Shown in pieces: positions 50,164-52,860 of a DNA stretch of 52,860 nucleotides (its first letter is position 1; every line of letters begins with the position of its first letter). The notes under the pieces were generated by a model, which was not told where the DNA came from, did no database searches, and saw nothing but the letters and a program-made list of their open reading frames with translations. This DNA comes from ZC4RG35 sp036375695 (lineage in GTDB: Bacteria; Actinomycetota; Acidimicrobiia; Spongiisociales; ZC4RG35). The position numbers and the translations under genes were made by a program. The stretch spans positions 1-52,860 of the forward strand of contig DASVBU010000043.1 of the NCBI GenBank assembly GCA_036375695.1, read 5' to 3'.

Positions 50164-51495
50164 TCAGCCGTCGACCGCGAACAGCTGCCACTCCTCGGGC
50201 ACGCCCTTGAGGGTGTGGCTGCCCTTGTCGATGAAGGTGAACCCAGCCCCGGCAACGAGGTCTTTCACCGTCCTGGACACGTAGACCTGACCCGGCTCAC
50301 CAAGAGACATGATGCGGGCGGCGATGTGGACACCCAGTCCACCGATGTCGTCTCCGAGATTCTCGATCTCGCCGGTGTGGAGACCGGCCCTTATCTCCAC
50401 ACCGTGTCCACGGAGGGCATCGCGAATGGCGAGCGCGGCACGGATGGCCCGCGCCGGCCCGTCGAAGGTGGCGAGCAAGCCATCGCCCGTCGTCTTGATC
50501 AGCTTCCCCTGATAGCGGGCGAGTTGGCGTCCGGTGACGAGCTCATGCATTGCCAACAGCTCCTTCCAACGCTCGTCCCCAAGGTCGACCGCCTTCTCCG
50601 TCGAAGCCACGATGTCGGTGAACAGCACCGTTGCGAGCATCCGATCGGGATCCCCCGCCGCCTGGGCTCCCGTCAGGAACTCCTCCACCACATCGACCAG
50701 ACCATCGATGTCGCCAAAGCCGAGCCCGTAGTCGGCACCCGGGAGCTCGACGAACCTCGCCCCCGGGATGTGGTCCGCCAGGTAGCGACCATTGGCCACT
50801 GGCACGGTCACGTTGTCGCGTCGATGCAGGACGAGCGTCGGTGCCTGGATGGCCGGGAGCGCGGCCCGGACGTCGAGGCTGAACAGGGTACGAAGCACCT
50901 CGGCGGCCGTCGCCGGGCTGGCCGCCAGGCGTAGGAATCGTGCCCACAATTCCTGGTTGTTGGGGTCGTCGGCCAGGCTCGGATTGGTCGCCACGGCCAG
51001 AGCGGACGACCCCCAGGTCTGCTCGGTGAGAGAGATCAGGGCCTGTTGAGTCTCCGGGGGTATCCCGATCGGGTAGTCGGGGGCCTGCGACAACCTGGCA
51101 GTGGCGTTGGCCAGGATCAGGGAGGACACCCGCTCCGGGTGGCTGGCTGCGAACAGGGCAGCCATCATCCCTCCATCCGCAGCTCCGAAGACGGCGGCGC
51201 GTTCCAGGCCGACGTCATCCATGACGGTCCGGATGTCGTCCATCCACTCTTCGAGAGGCGGAAGACTCCCCGGAGGCGCCGGGTCGGACAACCCTATGCC
51301 GTACTTGTCGAAGGCGACGACGCGGCTGAAGGAGCCGAGGCGGTGCAGGAGGTGAGCGAAGCCCGGAAGCTCCCATCTCGCCTCCAGGTGGCTGAACCAG
51401 ATGGAGACCAGCACCAGGTCCAGCGGGCCGCCACCGCTGACCTGATAGGCGATGTGGACGTTGCCGCGGGTGGCGTAACTGGTCGCCGGAAGCAC
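50164..51495 (-). CDS. Alpha/beta-hydrolase fused to class III nucleotidyl cyclase
   Basis: 443 aa from GTG. Residues about 10-265 form an alpha/beta hydrolase whose nucleophile elbow reads GAADGG, with no Ser. Residues about 275-440 form a class III cyclase domain: metal-binding Asp residues in LFTDIVAST and TTGDGLLATF. The usual transition-state Asn position reads VHIAARI, with His. This architecture resembles mycobacterial Rv1900c (LipJ). Cyclic nucleotide synthesis is likely but may be weak; the first domain probably senses a ligand. TAGGAT (51503-51508) lies 7 nt before GTG; a longer frame reaching 51969 runs across the tRNA fragment and is rejected. Confidence 0.87.
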   Translation of the reverse strand: MLPATSYATRGNVHIAYQVSGGGPLDLVLVSIWFSHLEARWELPGFAHLLHRLGSFSRVVAFDKYGIGLSDPAPPGSLPPLEEWMDDIRTVMDDVGLERAAVFGAADGGMMAALFAASHPERVSSLILANATARLSQAPDYPIGIPPETQQALISLTEQTWGSSALAVATNPSLADDPNNQELWARFLRLAASPATAAEVLRTLFSLDVRAALPAIQAPTLVLHRRDNVTVPVANGRYLADHIPGARFVELPGADYGLGFGDIDGLVDVVEEFLTGAQAAGDPDRMLATVLFTDIVASTEKAVDLGDERWKELLAMHELVTGRQLARYQGKLIKTTGDGLLATFDGPARAIRAALAIRDALRGHGVEIRAGLHTGEIENLGDDIGGLGVHIAARIMSLGEPGQVYVSRTVKDLVAGAGFTFIDKGSHTLKGVPEEWQLFAVDG

Positions 51496-51502
51496 CCGGG
51501 CG

Positions 51503-51508
51503 ATCCTA
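51503..51508 (-). promoter_or_regulatory. -10 hexamer TAGGAT of the cyclase gene
   Basis: Minus-strand TAGGAT ends 7 nt before the GTG at 51495, with no ribosome site between. This supports the short start and a leaderless mRNA. Confidence 0.45.
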
Positions 51509-51537
51509 CGCGCGGGCACGTTGGCGGTGAGCTGCTC

Positions 51538-51696
51538 ATGGCCGAGATGGCCGCCGAGGTCCCCCTCTTCCTCGAGTTCTCCGAGGCGATCACCCACGAC
51601 ACGGAGGACGTGACCCTGGGGTGGTGTGACGACAAGACCGAGTTCGAGTTCGCGCTGGATCTGATCCTCGACGGTCTGGACCGTCTCCGCGGCTGA
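51538..51696 (+). pseudogene. C-terminal remnant of a TetR-family regulator
   Basis: From the ATG at 51538 to the TGA at 51696 the frame encodes 52 residues ending TEFEFALDLILDGLDRLRG. The FEF-LDLILDGL ending is characteristic of TetR C-terminal ligand domains. The DNA-binding part and most of the ligand domain are missing upstream, where the frame runs antisense through the cyclase gene. It lies against the tRNA-Arg fragment, so it probably lost its 5' end during rearrangement near the integration site. Confidence 0.5.
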
Positions 51697-51733
51697 GTCG
51701 GCTCCGGGCCGGACTGCCTCGGTCTCAGCGATC

Positions 51734-51778
51734 TGGCGCGCCCGGGAGGACTCGAACCCCCAACCTCCTGATCCGTAG
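51734..51778 (-). repeat. Partial tRNA-Arg(ACG) 3' half: attachment site of an integrated element
   Basis: On the minus strand the 45 nt begin in the anticodon loop (CTACGGA, anticodon ACG) and continue through the anticodon 3' stem, variable loop, T arm (GGGGG TTCGAGT CCTCC), acceptor strand CGGGCGC and GCCA. The sequence 5' of CTACGG cannot form the D arm or the acceptor partner GCGCCCG, so this is not a tRNA gene. A 3' tRNA half starting at the anticodon loop is what tyrosine integrases leave at the distal end of an inserted element. The intact tRNA-Arg should lie beyond the right edge. Confidence 0.85.
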
Positions 51779-52008
51779 ATCTCCAAGCCGTGTCCACGGA
51801 GGTCCATGAGTGTCCACAGAGGGCGGAACGACGGGCTTTTGAGTCCACCGGCATCCACCCGGGTCCGGTCGGGTCCATTAGAGAATGGCTCCCAACTTGG
51901 CTCCCAGCGCGAAACGCGACGGCGGGAACAAGTCGCTTCCCCACGGGCGCCCGACCTACAGGCCGGCAAGCACGCTGGCTAATACACTTCGTGTCACACC
52001 CGTTACCG
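51779..52008. other. Element end between att site and toxin gene
   Basis: No intact gene is seen. Two copies of TGGCTCCC (51886-51893, 51898-51905) lie in a short minus-strand frame that ends LGAKLGAIL-stop at 51878. That tail resembles the ends of some actinobacterial tyrosine integrases that stop next to their att site, so it may be an integrase relic (weak). Base composition falls below that of the core toward the right. Confidence 0.35.
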
Positions 52009-52014
52009 TATTAT
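52009..52014 (+). promoter_or_regulatory. -10 hexamer TATTAT of the darT-draG operon
   Basis: TATTAT (5 of 6 to consensus) sits 17 nt before the darT ATG and directly abuts the SOS box. A -35 about 17 nt upstream is poor. Confidence 0.6.
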
Positions 52015-52028
52015 CGAACACATGTTCG
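52015..52028 (+). promoter_or_regulatory. LexA/SOS box CGAACACATGTTCG
   Basis: CGAAC-ACAT-GTTCG fits the Gram-positive/actinobacterial LexA consensus CGAACRNRYGTTYG at every position; with the preceding T it reads TCGAACACATGTTCG. It overlaps the predicted transcription start, ideal for repression. No other perfect copy was noticed in the window. Confidence 0.75.
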
Positions 52029-52031
52029 CAC

Positions 52032-52688
52032 ATGAGCCCGCTACACCCGATCGCTGCCAGCCTTCGTCGACGACGGATCCGCTTCGTGTGTCACATGACG
52101 CCCTGCGATCGGCTTCCATCGATAGTCGCCAGTGGCGCCCTGCTATCCCTCGCCTCGCGCAGGGCGAGAGGAATCGCAGAACCGGAGAACCCGCACTATT
52201 GGGGCAGTCCCGGCAAGGAGGAAGAGTTGGCGCACTTCGTCGTGTGCAGTTTCATGCCGCCGTGGTGGATGTGTCGCGCGCGACAGGAGGAGTTGGTAAT
52301 CATCTTGATGGACGCCGAGGAGGTATGTTGTCGTGAAGGCGTTGTCTTCTGCCCTACCAACAGCGCCTACAACGAATATCCCGCAGACGATATCAAAGCC
52401 AGGTCAGGCGTCGACTACTTCGACGCCTGCTTCCACAATCCCGATACCTACCAGGCCGCTAACAGCGAGATCTTCGTTCCGAACCAGGTGCCTATCTCGA
52501 CATTCAGAGGTTTTGTCTTCTGCGACGAACAGGCACGAGATTTCTGGCTACCTGAGATCGAGGCAGCCGCCGACGCAGCCAATCCCACACCAGAGTTCCC
52601 GGAACAGCCCATCATGGTCGCTACCAAGAACTACCGAGGTTTCAAGTTCCCTGGCGATTGGGCTCCAACCAACCGGATAAGGCCATGA
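52032..52688 (+). CDS. darT: DarT-like DNA ADP-ribosyltransferase toxin (DUF4433)
   Basis: 218 aa. The family pattern is visible in order: CHMTPCDRLPSIVASGALLS with the N-terminal His (H21), HFVVCSFMPP (the equivalent of the FYF-P-SPM block), EELVIILMDAEEV, the Ser/Tyr pair in TNSAYNEY, and SEIFVPNQVPISTFRG with the catalytic-type Glu (E146). DarT enzymes use NAD+ to ADP-ribosylate bases in single-stranded DNA, blocking replication. The stop overlaps the next ATG (ATGA), coupling it to a putative ADP-ribosylglycohydrolase antitoxin. An SOS box precedes it. Several rare-for-this-genome codons and lower GC suggest acquisition. Confidence 0.8.
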   Translation: MSPLHPIAASLRRRRIRFVCHMTPCDRLPSIVASGALLSLASRRARGIAEPENPHYWGSPGKEEELAHFVVCSFMPPWWMCRARQEELVIILMDAEEVCCREGVVFCPTNSAYNEYPADDIKARSGVDYFDACFHNPDTYQAANSEIFVPNQVPISTFRGFVFCDEQARDFWLPEIEAAADAANPTPEFPEQPIMVATKNYRGFKFPGDWAPTNRIRP

Positions 52689-52860
52689 CGTCATCAAGGC
52701 TCGAATTGTCCATGTCGCCCTCGTCCAGCAGAGAAGACGATTTGTTTCCGCAGGTTGCAGGGTCACTTATCTGCGCCGCCGCAGCCGACGCATTGGGATG
52801 GATTACCGAGTTCGTCCGGGGACCAGACCATCTTCGGAAGCTGTACAAGACAGATCAAGT
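52685..52860 (+). CDS. ADP-ribosylglycohydrolase (DraG/ARH-like), 3'-truncated by the window edge
   Basis: Only the first 58 codons are visible. After a Ser-rich start comes VAGSLICAAAADALGWITEF, matching the first block of the DraG/ARH family (G-x-x-x-G-x-x-x-[GA]-D-A-L-G-x-x-x-E). The family hydrolyses ADP-ribose from proteins or nucleic acids with a binuclear Mg centre whose later ligands lie off the edge. The ATG overlaps the darT stop, implying an antidote. Known DarT partners are usually DarG macrodomain proteins or NADAR proteins, so this pairing is unusual. Confidence 0.68.
   Translation, partial: MTSSRLELSMSPSSSREDDLFPQVAGSLICAAAADALGWITEFVRGPDHLRKLYKTDQ

Noticed and set aside
51734..51800. 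Functional tRNA-Arg gene
   Set aside because: No D arm, no 5' acceptor strand GCGCCCG and no pairing partner for the anticodon stem exist upstream of CTACGG.
51496..51969. N-terminal extension of the cyclase gene to a 601-aa product
   Set aside because: The extension reads through the -10, the TetR remnant and the tRNA-Arg fragment (GSGGWGFESSRAR is translated tRNA), so it is not coding.
1..52860. CRISPR array, rRNA genes, replication origin
   Set aside because: No regularly spaced direct repeats, no rRNA-like segments and no DnaA-box cluster were seen in the window.

Overview
The window is high-GC DNA (roughly two thirds G+C) from an actinobacterium. Supporting features are a six-gene Mrp antiporter operon, a methylmalonyl-CoA epimerase with an acyl-CoA carboxylase epsilon-like partner, many GTG and TTG starts, and many genes whose -10 hexamer lies only 5-10 nt before the start codon (leaderless mRNAs). 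The class is inferred: it fits a poorly cultivated lineage such as Acidimicrobiia, but nothing here proves it.

Layout. Positions 1-1017 hold the 3' part of a tyrosine integrase whose end abuts an intact tRNA-Pro(CGG) gene (1097-1170, minus strand), so the DNA to the left looks like an integrated element. From about 1200 to 51730 the window is ordinary chromosomal core: a P-type ATPase; asd-lysC; a membrane cyclophilin; a PHP phosphoesterase with murJ; mce, a thiolase and glpX; a cysteine-rich HTH regulator with a lipoprotein; methyltransferase/TetR; recR-ybaB-dnaX; two ABC exporters; a phosphonate-type importer (phnD-C-E-E); dgt; a crotonase; a CrtI-like oxidoreductase; fabH; the Mrp operon (A/B fusion, C, D, E, F, G); a complete trpE-G-D-C-F-B-A operon; ArsR/AHSA1/VOC; a baeRF protein; two flavoenzymes; and an alpha/beta-hydrolase-adenylate cyclase fusion.

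Right end. At 51734-51778 there is a 45-nt copy of the 3' half of a tRNA-Arg(ACG) gene, starting in the anticodon loop and lacking the 5' half. This is the signature of an attachment site. A second integrated element therefore begins there and runs off the right edge. Its first genes are a DarT-like (DUF4433) DNA ADP-ribosyltransferase (52032-52688) and, overlapping it by 4 nt, the start of an ADP-ribosylglycohydrolase (DraG/ARH-like) gene. A perfect actinobacterial LexA/SOS box (52015-52028) lies directly behind a TATTAT -10 hexamer in front of darT. This apparent SOS-controlled DarT-DraG toxin-antitoxin pair on a mobile element is the most interesting find in the window.

Regulation visible in the core. 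A classical trp attenuator is present: a 10-codon leader peptide with two Trp codons, a 1:2 pairing, a possible 2:3 antiterminator and a 3:4 terminator with six U, behind a TTGACA/CATACT promoter. Palindromic operators sit between divergent genes at 3763-3778, 15261-15274 and 47092-47111. A family of about 70-bp two-stem intergenic repeats occurs at 7261, 7387 (partial), 12716, 18633 and 27052.
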